64,000 nt of DNA from Nectonema munidae (lineage: Eukaryota > Nematomorpha > Nectonematoida > Nectonematidae): positions 62,001-126,000 of the forward strand of contig JAUIRK010000570.1 of assembly GCA_030549495.1 (NCBI GenBank), in the 5' to 3' direction. Below the pieces are notes generated by a model that saw only the letters and a list, made by a program, of their open reading frames with translations, was not told where the DNA came from and did not search any database. Made by a program: the position numbers and the translations under genes. Positions 1 through 9,790 of the stretch are shown here, piece by piece; the stretch's first letter is position 1, and each line of letters opens with the position of its first letter.

Positions 1-833
1 AAATTTTGATTCCATATTTTCTAGGTTTACAGGGCATATAAGTTTTACATAGAATTTTTCCTCTATAACCTAGAAGTTGTAGCTTTCTGGAAGATAGAAG
101 CAACATAAATTAAATTGAAAAATTGTCTATAACTCTTTTATTGCTGCTAATTTGTCTAACGCTATTCTTTAATTTCTAAATCTAAAATTATCGAATCTCA
201 AACAAAGAAGAAAAAATCTGAATAAAATTAAGCTCATAGTCCCACAGTAAAAAGGACGTTGATCTTTAAAAGCCCAAAGATCTGGCAAATTACTCATATT
301 GTCTCAATCGACACCAGCTCTGATTATAATCGCAAAGCATGCTTCTATTTCTTATTGATTAAAACTTGACATGTATAAAGAAGGAAACTTTTTACTATTT
401 GATTCTTTCATGAACTGATATAGAATATCATTTACTTTACGATTTGAGTAACACAAAATATGGAGAAACATTTCATCGTTGTAAAATAACTTAAAAGTAT
501 CTTTCTCAGTAGGTGTTAAACACAAAGCTTTTGAAGGTTGTGTAAGTATGTTTTTCAAAAGAGAAGCTGGTGGTATTGGATTCGATCTCCACCTTATAAT
601 TTCATTTAAATTCTTTCCTCTTGATTCTAATTCGTGATTGAAAGGACTGTTCTCAGAGTCATCAAAATCTTTTTGTTATGTCTGTAATCCGAAGGTTAAT
701 ACTTATTACTATCAATAGATTGAACAAACTGACAGACAGACAGATAACAAGTTTTATTCATTCATACACACAAATCATACAAAAAATATATACGCATATT
801 TTATACTAGCCAGTACGCGGTTGTTTATTACTA

Positions 834-926
834 CGCTCGAAACATAGGATAATTGATAAAGTTACATTGTTAAAGAGAAATAATGAAAATTAAAATGTGG
901 TAAATCAAGATCGAAACGACGATAGA
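834..926 (+). repeat. Dispersed repeat block, CGCTCGAAACATAGGA type
   Basis: Begins CGCTCGAAACATAGGA and ends with a block reading GGTAAATCAAGATCGAAAC. Both blocks recur inverted at 10737-10795, separated there by less sequence. Single copies of the first block lie at 8475 (same orientation) and at 10158, 10820 and 10855 (inverted). Confidence 0.75.
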
Positions 927-1216
927 ACAGGATAGTATAGAAGATTAGAATTAAGTATTATCGTTAGGTACACATAAAAACAAAATATAGTATTTGACTG
1001 TTATGATAAATTAAATGTTAAATGACAGAAGAAAAAGCAATGTGATACGAATTATCCTCACGTGTGTCTGTCTCACTGTTGGTAGAATCATTCGGATTGG
1101 TTTTATTTATATCTCCATATAAAATAATACAATTTAGCATACTTAAAAAGAGGTATTATGTGTAAAATTCTAAATATTTGTAAAATTGGAGAATTTGAGA
1201 AAAATCACGATTTTTA

Positions 1217-1275
1217 AATACCTTTTTGACAGGTTTTGATTGACTTTCAAACAAAATAAATATCACCATAATTGA
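1217..1275 (-). repeat. TCAATCAAAACCTGTCAAAAA-type module
   Basis: Read on the minus strand this contains TGGTGATATTTATTTTG then TCAATCAAAACCTGTCAAAA. Diverged copies occur at 10505-10690 and, as about three tandem copies, at 40430-40765. Here and at 40287 the module lies inside an end that reads TTAACCCTATTA, so it looks like subterminal DNA of one piggyBac lineage. Confidence 0.6.
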
Positions 1276-1309
1276 GCCAGCAAATTTTGCCCAGTACTAA
1301 TAGGGTTAA

Positions 1310-1732
1310 AACTTAATGGTATATGATTTGTCTTCATTTGAATATCGTGTGAGTTGTGATTTTTAGGGTTATGTTAACCTAAAACATAACATGATTAATA
1401 TTCAAAACAAATCACAATTGAATTAAACATACTTGAAAATGGGTATATATATGAGATCACTGGTCTGCGACATTTTTGCTGTCTAAGTTATTTTAGCTCT
1501 TTCTTATGTTTTCGAGTACGCTGAATTCAATTCTGGCATTTATTTTTTTCAATCAGGTCAAATTTTTTTTCAATCTCATTTTTTAAAATGTCTATACTCT
1601 CTCTATTTACAATATACTAAATCAATCATATTTTCTATTTATAATTTATATTTTAATTGTATCTCTATTTACAATATACCAAATTTAAATACTATCGATT
1701 TAAATGTTTTATTATTTGTTTAAGATATAAAA
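1310..1732. other. Intergenic, no gene seen
   Basis: AT-rich spacer between the piggyBac end and the next gene. It holds a short inverted repeat (GTTATG...CATAAC, about 1368-1390) and at about 1518-1575 a weak further copy of the TCAATCA/GTCAAA module. No promoter elements stand out beyond general AT-richness. Confidence 0.5.
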
Positions 1733-3512
1733 ATGAATAGAAAATGTAGAAATGATCCTAATAAATTTTGTTATATTTGTGGACAAGTTACACTACCTGG
1801 CCAGTTTTCTAATATAACATCCTTTGTAAAAAAAAGTTACCATGCCTACTTCGGCATTAAATTAGGTGATCAGGACAAAAAATTTGCTCCTCATTTTTGT
1901 TGCAAAACATGTATCGAAAACCTTAGAAGATGGACTAAAGGCTTGACAAAATCTTTATCTTTTGGTATACCAATGCAGTGGAGAGAAAGCAAAGATCATT
2001 TTGAAGATTGTTATTTTTGTCTCACAGATTTAACTGGTAAGAGTTTCATTCATCTTTTCAATGTAAATATTAGAATCATTACCATTTGATTTCAGGAGTT
2101 AATAAAAAAACAAGAAGCACGTTATTTACCCAGATCTTCCTTCAGCTAGAAGGCCAATAGCTCATAGTACAACTATACCCATACGAGAAGCCCCAGTGAT
2201 TCTTTTTGAAGAAAATACTGATGAAGATGAAGATGAAGAAATAGACACTTCTGCATCATATATGATTAAAAATTCTAAGCCGAGACAGCCAAAACCTCTA
2301 TCACAAGTTCAATTAAACGACCTGACCCGAGATTTGGGTCTATCGAAAGAATCTTCTCAACTACTTGCTTCAAGATTAGATGAAAATAATTTACTCTTGC
2401 CAGGAACGACGTATTACTGCTATCGTAGCAGAGATGAAGAATTTAGAAAGTTTTTCTCTATCCACGAAGAAAGTTTTATGGTTTACTGTAACAATGTTCA
2501 AGGATTAATTGAAACTCTTGGCTTACAATATAAGTCACAAGAATGGAGACTTTTTATAGACTCATCCACTAAAAGTTTGAAAGCTGTTCTTCTGCATATT
2601 GGCAATCGGGTATCGTCTGTTCCAATTGCTCATTCCATCCATTTATCTGAGAACTATCAAACTATGAAAACTTTATTGGATACTTTGAAGTACAATCTTC
2701 ATAAATGGAAGATTTGCGGAGATCTTAAGGTATAAATTAAGTGTGAATGTATGCATTCCTTGTTCTAAAAATATTTACTTATATTTCAGATTGTGTCTCT
2801 AATACTAGGAATGCAAGGAGGATATACCAAATATCCATGTTTTCTTTGTCTATGGAATAGTAGAGCTGATGAGCAACATTATGAAAGGAAAGAGTGGCCT
2901 TCACGTCTCTCTTTTGATCCTGGATCTCACAACGTCTTACATGAACCTTTAGTCAATCCAAACAATATTTTATTTCCCCCACTTCATATAAAGTTAGGAT
3001 TAATGAGAAGCTTTGTGAAGGCATTAAAAAAAGAGAGCCAAGCACTTTTATTTATTGCCAAAAAATTTCCAAAAGTGAGAAATGCAAAGTTAGCAGCAGG
3101 GATCTTTGATGGTCCTCAAATAAGAGCTCTTATGAAGGACACTAACTTTACAGAAGTAATGGATGAAGCAGAAAAGGAGGCTTGGATATTTTTAAAAAAC
3201 TTTGTTATAATTTCCTGGGAAACTTCAGAATATGATGTCATTGTGCAAGATTTAATAAAGAATTTTAAAGTATTGGGAGTGAGAATGTCTATAAAACTTC
3301 ACTTTCTAAGATCGCATCTTGACTACTTTCCAGAAAACTGTGGCGATTATAGTGAAGAACAAGGAGAGAGGTTTCATCAAGATCTCAAATGCATGGAAGA
3401 AAGATATCAAGGGAGATGGGATATAAACTTTTTGGCTGACTTATGCTGGTGTTTAAAAAGAGATCAAAGAACGAAAGTCATAAAAGAAAATCTCTTAAAA
3501 CATCGTTTTTAA
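1733..3512 (+). pseudogene. Repeated animal protein family of unknown function, three exons, one frameshift
   Basis: Exons 1733-2036, 2096-2729 and 2790-3512 join in phase across introns of 59 and 60 bp with good GT/AG signals (CTG|GTAAGAG; TTGATTTCAG; AAG|GTATAA; TATATTTCAG), giving about 550 residues. The N-terminus has a cysteine pattern (FCYICGQ, HFCCKTC, CYFC) that should bind zinc; later landmarks are EWRLFIDSS, GYTKYPCFLC, LFPPLHIKLGL, AGIFDGPQIRALM and EEQGERFHQDL. I recognise this as a family present in many near-identical copies in arthropod and cnidarian genomes; its biochemical role is not known to me, and the multi-copy habit suggests a transposon protein. One single-base frameshift lies near 2125, before YPDLPSARRP; otherwise it is open. 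AATAAA follows the stop at 3513. No terminal repeats were found around it. Confidence 0.75.
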
Positions 3513-3813
3513 AATAAATAAATATCATGATCCTCACCTTTTAGTATTTTTCATTATAAAAATATCAGCATAAATATACTATTGAATATTAAAGGGTACT
3601 TTTTTTTTTTGATTTATTCAAAAAATAAGCTTAAATCTGTGGAGATATTTTCTGATAAGAAAAATAAAAAAACATTTTTTTGCAAAAAAGTTCAACCTGA
3701 TTGAGAAAAAATAAACCCAGATTTGTACTCAGGAGGCTAAAATACTATATATTCAGTTAAAAAACTTTCGGCATCAAATTTTTTTTTTCAAAACGCAGGG
3801 CTGTGTTATATTT

Positions 3814-4250
3814 GGTAATGTTGCACTATCCGTGCATTGATGAAAAGCAATTTTAATTGGAAAGAAGTTGTTCAATGATATAATGCTTTCATATGTCAAT
3901 CTTTTCTTGAATGCGATTATAGTTTGAGTATCGCACTATACGTGCATTGTAGCAAATACACTCTATGCCTGCCTCCATAATACGAGTATATCTACATGAT
4001 ACATGATACACATATAGTGCGATGTGTGTTTCTCTCTCTTCACTACTATACACATACACACACATACAAATTGAAGACCAGTATTATGGACGGTAAACGG
4101 AGAAGGATTGGCGAAGGAGAAGCGTTGGCGATTTTTCTTTCTTTTGATGTTGCCGCAAACTTGTTCATGTGCACGGTTTACGGAATAAAAGGGCAGATAT
4201 TACATCATACCATCTTGCAGCAAAAGAGAGATGCAATTAGATAGAATAGC
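3814..4250 (+). repeat. MULE left terminal inverted repeat
   Basis: Contains three landmarks seen reversed on the right side: GTTCAATGATATAATGC (3870, partner ends at 8472), GGCGAAGGAGAAGCGTTGGC (4110, partner near 6930) and CATCATACCATCTTGCAG (4203, partner near 5882). Two GCACTAT-CGTGCAT motifs occur, at 3823 and about 3933. Confidence 0.7.
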
Positions 4251-4524
4251 ATGACGTACATTTCATTTAACATTGCTTTCATTGCTATTGTGACTATGCA
4301 GTCTTTACAATGTGTGGCATTTGTTCTCTTGCATTGCGTAATAATATGTAAAATTGAAAACATAAATTGTGAACTTATATAATTTTTGTTATAAAACTGT
4401 TATTTGAAAATATTAATAAAAAAGGGAGAGGGTACAATAAATTTTTATAATTTTTTTGAATTATGAAAAAAAGGTTCTCTCCTACAAAATATAAAATATT
4501 GTAAAAATTAAAAATGCATTTATT

Positions 4525-5556
4525 TCAACTAATAATAGTAGCAATGCTGAACAACATAGCATCGCTACTAATCTTCGTAAAATTTATATTTTCACTTTGA
4601 TGATCTTCTATGTCCATGTTTTTGCATTTTGAGATTAACTGTGAAACTTTGTTTAAATAAGAAAGAACATCTTTGTCTTCTCTAAAGTTATTCTTCAACT
4701 CTGTCAAAAATATTTCATCTTTTTTCCATTTTGATTTACTAATGTTTTTTCCATTCTCCATTTGATTGATGTCAATTCTGATTTTCATTTCTTCCTTTTG
4801 AAAAAACTCTAAAACTTCCCAAATATTGGGCTTTTCAGCTGGTAACGAACTTCTAAGACTAAAATCAACATTTCAATCACTAATTTTATGCTATAAAAAT
4901 CAAGATACCCATTATGCCAACCTTCACAGTGATTATTCGTTCTTATTTTTCTATCATAAACATTCCATATGCTAGGATGGAAAAAATGAAGCCAAGTTTT
5001 TTCAAAATAAAAATAAAAACTTTCCATATCAAATATAATTTTTTGTCAAGGCTTTTATCCTTTTATATACCTTTTCAACCTAAAAACCATAATAAAATAA
5101 ATTCAAAATATTATACTTATACGAGGGTACTTCATTTAAAGGGAGAAAAGCTAATGAAAGAATCAATCTTATAGTTATTCGAAAAGTGAGGTTTTTTGAA
5201 TACTTCACTTTAAACCCTTGGTTTACTAAATTTTTGTAAACAGAAGATGTAAAATGGAAATAACATCCTCTGTATTCACTATCAGGATACACCTATTATA
5301 AAAATAAAAAGTAAATTTAACTTAGTTTGTAACTATACTTTTTTGGCCGCATTTATAATTGCAACTTCAAAATCACCGTTGATATACTTAGGATTGATTG
5401 ATAAATCTTTCAAGTGATTAAATATTATTCTAAAAAATAAAAAAGTTTAATGAGAAAAAAATTTATGTACTTAAAAATGAGCAAATAAAGTTACTCATAA
5501 GATTTTTCTCTTTTATCAGGTAGTAAACAATATAAAATAGGAATTTGATATGTTTG
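4525..5556 (-). CDS. MULE transposase, C-terminal half, four tiny introns
   Basis: Minus-strand exons about 5556-5495, 5429-5339, 5292-5131, 5079-4909 and 4858-4525 join across introns of 65, 46, 51 and 50 bp with GT/AG borders. The joined text reads IPILYCLLPDKREKSYE, then INGDFEVAIINA (DFE supplies a catalytic Asp of the MULE RNase-H fold), VYPDSEYRGCYFHF, LALAFLPLNEVEKVY, FYFYFEKTWLHFF, IRTNNHCEGWHNG and LPAEKPNIWEVLEFFQKEE. This is the usual order for the MULE transposase domain, including the conserved NN-H-EGWHN block. One frameshift lies near 5035-5040. The N-terminal third, with the FLYWCH-type zinc finger common in the family and the first catalytic Asp, was not found in 5556-5845. 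Stop at 4525. Introns of host size inside a transposase argue that it was expressed from a host-like transcript. Confidence 0.75.
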
Positions 5557-5934
5557 AAAAAAAACATGAATTGTAAAAATTTATGCAAAATTCGGGGGAC
5601 ATTTTTTAAATGTTTCATCTACAAATATTTCTTCAAGGCTCATCATCAATATCTAAAAAAACTTGAATTAGGAAAATTATTTAAAAAATTGTTAAAAAAA
5701 ACCTCAAAACAAAAGCTGAAAAGCACAGCAGTCTTTTATTGCAATCTAACATCAAGTCCAACTTCAAAAACACTTCCCCTGTACTCAGAGTTTTCATGTC
5801 CATAGGAATTTCAAAATCTAAGTTGGCTGGTTGTTTTTAATACATCATGCTGACTGTATGCCTCTCTTTCTCTGCAAGATGGTATGATGTAGTATTCTCC
5901 CTTTCATTCCACTTGCCCTTTTATTCCTAGAACC

Positions 5935-6825
5935 CATGTGCACTGCCACTATCACACAATTCTTTTTTTCCTCATCACTTTTCTTGCTCGCTCTCTCGAT
6001 AAAACACTTTGCTTGCGCATATGGTTATCATTCATCGTTTTTCTCTCATACTATTATTTATAATAATAATTATTTTAATAACAAAATGTTTATGAAAATA
6101 GTTTTGAATAAACAAAAATCTTTTCAAATTGCATAGTTTTTCCATTTTTAATACTTTAAAATTTAATTGAAATAATTTAATTCTAATATTCAAAATTTTT
6201 CTATTTTTATTTTATAATATAAAATTTTGGACAATTTTAAGTAACGTAGGCTCGTTTAAGAAAAAATTTTCATAAAAATTCTAGAATTTAGTATAATAAG
6301 TTGGGTAAAAGCGTAAAAAGCATCATTTTTTAAACCTATAGTTGATTTTTTTAGACAAGATATAGAAGTTGAATTTTTTTTGTAGTAGACATTTTTGATT
6401 AAAAAGAAATTATCGTTTAGAATTTTTATATAGGGGTAAACGTTAAAAAAAACTTTTTTCAGTTTTGTGTAATATTTACTTCAAATTAATATTCAGTTTT
6501 TGTTATAGTTACAATTTTACATCTAAAATCCTGACTTAAATTTTTAATGAAAAGTTTTATTGTATAAATTATTATTAATATGATATCCTCTAATATAAAC
6601 TTTTTTAAGCTGATATTTCGCAACAATTATTTTTGAAAGGTTTTTTAGTTGTTATTAGGTTATTGTTTTGCTTGTCAACATTGATAGACCAATAATGAAG
6701 ATGTGATAATTAAAAAAATGTATAAACATTTGCAATTAATGTCTATTACTAGCTGTATTGCTTTCAAAAAAAGTGAAGATAAAAATAGAGAAAATATGTG
6801 ATATGGCAGTGGTCATGTGCAGCAG
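5935..6825. repeat. Foldback segment inside the MULE right arm
   Basis: CATGTGCACTGCCACTATCA at 5935 is mirrored by TGATATGGCAGTGGTCATG near 6797, with AT-rich DNA and no reading frame between. It looks like a foldback MITE, or a rearranged part of the MULE's own terminus. The 900 bases inside hold nothing else recognisable. Confidence 0.45.
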
Positions 6826-7365
6826 TAACAGTTAGTATGTGCTACAAAGTGATAGGGAAAAAAAGATAAGGAGATGGTGGCTAATGTAGTGAGAAGCAAG
6901 GCGGCAACATCATATTGCAAAATCGCCAACGCTTCTCCTTCGCCAATGCTTCTCCTAGAACCTTATGGGCAATACAGGCATAGTGCAACATGGACGAGAT
7001 ATCTTTTTCAAGTGTGTATGATTTGTGTAAAATGATTTGTGTTGGTAACCCATATATTAAAAAAGAGCCCCCTTCTCTCAAAACCCCCCCCCCCTTCCCC
7101 CCAACATTAATAAAAAAAAGTTACCTCCCCCTATATTTTATACAGTCAAACTTGTATAAACCGAAGTTCAAGTAAACACAAGATTATTTTCGGTTTAGAC
7201 AACATTTCGGTTTATAGAAGTCTTCGTAAAAACTAAGTGAAACATCCCAAATTACACATTCATTTTTTAAAGTACCCATGATATATAGAATTGTAAATTT
7301 CAATATATATTGATAAAAAGCTCATCATAAACATTATTCAAATTTATTTTTTAATAAAAAAATAA

Positions 7366-7827
7366 TCATAGTTTTTTGTTTACTTTTGAGTTTTTTTTCA
7401 CTAACTCTAATTCAGCGTCTTGTAAAACTTTTGAGGCATTTTCGTACATCGATAACATTGAAGTATTTAAAGCAAAATTTTTTACAGTTTTCATCATTGA
7501 AATCACATCTTCAATCGTGATTGTATTTTTTAGAGCAGACTCTTGGCTACTTAAGCTTGATATTGAGCAATTTTCTCTTTCTAGATGATGATCTAAAATA
7601 ATTCTCTCCCAGTCAGAAGAATCATTTTCAATGTGAGCATTTTTGTCAATATCAATATATTCTTGTAAATTTATATCACCTTCAACGATTTCAGAGACCA
7701 TTAATGAAAGATCTTGTATATCTTTTTCTATTAAGAAGTTTTGTTCGGAAGAAGTTTCACTTGTGAATCCGCAAAGTTGAAAACAAGAGGTAATAGTTGA
7801 AGCTCTAACTGTTATCATATTGCACAC
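7366..7827 (-). pseudogene. Tigger transposase C-terminal remnant
   Basis: A 153-codon frame. Its start, MITVRASTITSCFQLCGF, matches the helical segment that follows the DDE domain in Tigger/Jerky proteins (usual form T-I-NCF-HAGF). The rest is acidic and serine-rich with SDWERIILD, and a lysine-rich end. The DNA-binding domains and the catalytic triad are absent; the DNA upstream is repetitive and non-coding. Confidence 0.6.
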
Positions 7828-8085
7828 TAGTAAATATATTCTTGTTCAACTTTTAGTGCAACAATCTGTGTTATCTCATAACTACATACAAATAGTAAAA
7901 CAAAAGAGAAACAATTCTTATTACTTTTATAACTGTTATGTTATGATGATGCATGGATGATAATAAGTACTGTTATCATATTGCACACTAGTAAATATAT
8001 TCTTGTTCAATTTTTAGTGCAACCATCTGTTTTATCTCATAACTACATACACATATTAAAACAAAAGAGAAACAATTCTTATTAC
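7811..8085 (+). repeat. Tandem duplication inside the Tigger element
   Basis: Bases 7811-7924 recur at 7972-8085 (offset 161) with only a few differences, both beginning GTTATCATATTGCACACTAG. The first copy overlaps the start of the transposase remnant. The near identity dates this duplication after the element's insertion or shortly before it. Confidence 0.85.
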
Positions 8086-8474
8086 CTTTTGCATAAGCTC
8101 AAGACTTAACAAACTCTTAAGCCTATTTCGATTTTCACAACATTTTTTACCATTACGAAACCTGTAATGTTTTTGATTTTTGTTTCGCTTTTCAGAATAC
8201 GCAAGTTTCGGTTTTTAGAAGGCAATATATACATTTTATCAATGGAAGAAGTCGGTGCCACTCTTAAATTACGGTTTTAACAAGTTTTCGGTTTACTCAA
8301 GTTTCGGTTTGGACAAGTTTGACTGTATATAAATATCTATATCTATATGTGTATCATGTAGATATACTCGTATTCATAGACTGTATTTGCTACAATGCAC
8401 GTATAGTGCGATACTCAAACTATAATCGCATTAAAGAAAAGATTGACATATGAAAGCATTATATCATTGAACTT

Positions 8475-8507
8475 CGCTCGAAACATAGGACTCTTGGTAG
8501 TGTGTGT
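8475..8507 (+). repeat. Left 34-bp repeat flanking the kinase gene
   Basis: CGCTCGAAACATAGGA followed by CTCTTGGTAGTGTGTGTGT. The reverse complement of 10131-10172 gives CGCTCGAAACATAGGA then TCATTGGTAAAGTGTTTGT, so the kinase gene lies between inverted copies about 1.7 kb apart. Confidence 0.65.
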
Positions 8508-8540
8508 GTATAATGTATATACAAAAAAAATACATACAAA

Positions 8541-8695
8541 ACATATAAATAATTTCAACCAATGAGAATACTTCATATTTCATTGAAGTTACTTCACATA
8601 TATAAATAATTTCAACCAATCAGAATGCTTCCAGCGACACAGAGACAGGCGCTAGGCTATTATAATATAGAGAAGACATGTTGAATGTATAAAAA
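8541..8695 (+). promoter_or_regulatory. Probable kinase promoter: two CCAAT boxes and a TATA box
   Basis: Two direct repeats of TAAATAATTTCAACCAAT, 57 bases apart, place CCAAT at 8559-8563 and 8616-8620. TATAAAAA follows at 8688-8695, about 70 bases before the start codon, with an ATTCATTCATCA stretch downstream where transcription could begin. The spacing fits a pol II promoter; no transcript evidence is available. Confidence 0.45.
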
Positions 8696-8761
8696 CGAAA
8701 TTATTCATTCATCACATTTTAAATTGTTCACACTATTAAATTTACCACAAAGGAAAACGAA

Positions 8762-9790
8762 ATGGCAAAGACAAATAAAAAATCAAAAGTAAAAAAACGT
8801 CTTCTTATGACTCTAAAAAGCAATGGCAAAACTATAGAAAATGTTTTTAATAAATTTACTAAATTTTTAAGAAACAAAAACAAGCGCGATAAAAAGGATG
8901 TAGTATCGGGTAGCAACCATGGAGTTGTTGAGGAAACTTTCATGACAGATATTATTGATTCATGCAGAAAACATGGGTTATCATCAGGACAAAGGAAAGA
9001 AGGACTGCAATTTTCACAAAGGGATGATGAATTTGATAAGTCAAACTATGAGGCTTTAAAAATGGAACTAAACCCAAAAATAAATGACATTAATCAAGAT
9101 TATAGAAAACTGACTTACTTAGGCGAAGGTCTTTGTGGAATAGTTTTCCTTTGGGAACATATCAAAACAAAAGTTAAATATGCAATCAAAGAAATCTGTT
9201 ACTGTGATTGTAAAGAAGAAGTAAGTAATATAATTGATGAAGCAAAAATCCTAAAGTTGGTTCACTCAGAATACTCGGTAAAACTAAAGGATCTGTATTT
9301 AAACAAAAACAAGTTTTTTATTGTACAAGAATATATACATGGCGAAATACTGGATAAAAAGTTAAATCAAACATTAAGTGTTGAAAGGGCAAGAATGTAC
9401 AGTGCACAATTATTTATGGGGATTTGCTATCTCCACAAACACCACATTTCGCACAACGACCTTCACTCAAAAAATGTTATGGTGGATCAGAACGAGAGAA
9501 TAAAGATTATAGATTACGGCTTCTCTATTCAAATGAAATTTATAAGTGAAAATGATTGGTTTAATTATTTAATTATTTTGAAAAGGATGAGGAATGTTTG
9601 TAGATTTATGCCATCTCAAGTAATATTTCAAAGTTTATTGTCAAGCTTCATTACTACTCTTAATCATAACATAGTCAAAGGGAGTTTTGTAATAAAAGAT
9701 GCTCTCAAAAGACACGGATGGATCAGAGAGTACGTAGACATGGAAAATAGTGACATTGATATAGAAAATTCAAGTGTCGTTTTAGAGTAG
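8762..9790 (+). CDS. Atypical protein kinase, single exon
   Basis: A 342-residue intron-less frame starting in a good context (ACGAAATGG). Residues 1-45 are very basic (KKSKVKKR), possibly a nuclear signal. The kinase domain begins near 115: glycine loop GEGLCGIV (121-128), ATP lysine K143 in YAIKE, helix-C glutamate E160, hinge VQEYIHGE, catalytic loop HNDLHSKN (231-238; HND replaces HRD, so D233 would be the base) and DYG (251-253) in place of DFG. Ten residues later comes DWFNYLIIL, which resembles the F-helix, so the activation segment and APE motif are missing. ATP and magnesium ligands are present, so activity is plausible but the substrate is unknown. The frame continues after its TAG for 36 hydrophilic codons to a TAA. 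No AATAAA was seen nearby. It could be a host gene, a retrocopy or transposon cargo; no virus-like neighbour supports a viral origin. Confidence 0.8.
   Translation: MAKTNKKSKVKKRLLMTLKSNGKTIENVFNKFTKFLRNKNKRDKKDVVSGSNHGVVEETFMTDIIDSCRKHGLSSGQRKEGLQFSQRDDEFDKSNYEALKMELNPKINDINQDYRKLTYLGEGLCGIVFLWEHIKTKVKYAIKEICYCDCKEEVSNIIDEAKILKLVHSEYSVKLKDLYLNKNKFFIVQEYIHGEILDKKLNQTLSVERARMYSAQLFMGICYLHKHHISHNDLHSKNVMVDQNERIKIIDYGFSIQMKFISENDWFNYLIILKRMRNVCRFMPSQVIFQSLLSSFITTLNHNIVKGSFVIKDALKRHGWIREYVDMENSDIDIENSSVVLE

Larger units (their letters stand above)
1..1305 (-). mobile_element. piggyBac-like transposon copy 1, cut off by window edge
   Basis: Reading leftwards from about 660, the minus strand gives a piggyBac (DDE_Tnp_1_7) transposase: an acidic start, a tryptophan-containing lead-in, LFYNDEMFLHIL (position of the family's FF-D-E segment), EIEACFAIIIRAGV, DLWAFKDQRPFY, then LDKLAAIKELWTIF followed by the region before the first catalytic Asp, which runs off at base 1. 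In-frame stops sit near 352, 300 and 155, so it is dead. The non-coding part to the right carries two repeat modules (834-926 and 1217-1275) and may finish at 1305, where AATAGGG meets TTAA, the piggyBac target. The end is less certain than the coding identity; the other end lies outside the window. Confidence 0.7.
7143..8325 (-). mobile_element. Tigger/pogo-type element with TA target duplication
   Basis: Inverted ends: CAGTCAAACTTGTATAAACC at 7143 and, reversed from 8325, CAGTCAAACTTGTCCAAACC. Each is flanked by TA (7141-7142 and 8326-8327), as expected for the Tc1/mariner-pogo superfamily. Further copies of the CGGTTTA motif lie just inside each end. The interior keeps only the C-terminal part of a transposase and a tandem duplication, so this is an internally deleted copy. 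Removing it restores continuity of the surrounding MULE arm, so it is younger than the MULE. Confidence 0.8.
3814..8472 (-). mobile_element. Mutator-like element (MULE) with long inverted ends, nested insertions
   Basis: A MULE transposase (4525-5556, minus) lies between long inverted repeats. The left arm, 3814-4250, is matched in the reverse direction by 5845-5945, 6883-6960 and 8328-8472, in the right order; the gaps are filled by foldback DNA (5946-6882) and by a Tigger element (7143-8325). The outermost left bases read GGTAATGTTGCACTATCC, a motif repeated by two foldback elements at 48334 and 56383. The right arm stops at 8472, where the next repeat begins, so the right terminal bases are missing and no target duplication can be shown. 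Long TIRs are typical of MULEs. Confidence 0.65.
5845..8472 (-). repeat. MULE right terminal inverted repeat, in three pieces
   Basis: Pieces 5845-5945, 6883-6960 and 8328-8472 mirror the left arm from inside to outside. At 6975 the minus strand reads TGTTGCACTATGCC and at 8395-8412 GCACTATACGTGCATTG, both variants of the terminal motif. Confidence 0.6.

Noticed and set aside
8762-9790. Kinase as a viral relic
   Set aside because: No capsid, polymerase or other virus-like gene lies nearby, and HND/DYG variants alone are not evidence of viral origin.
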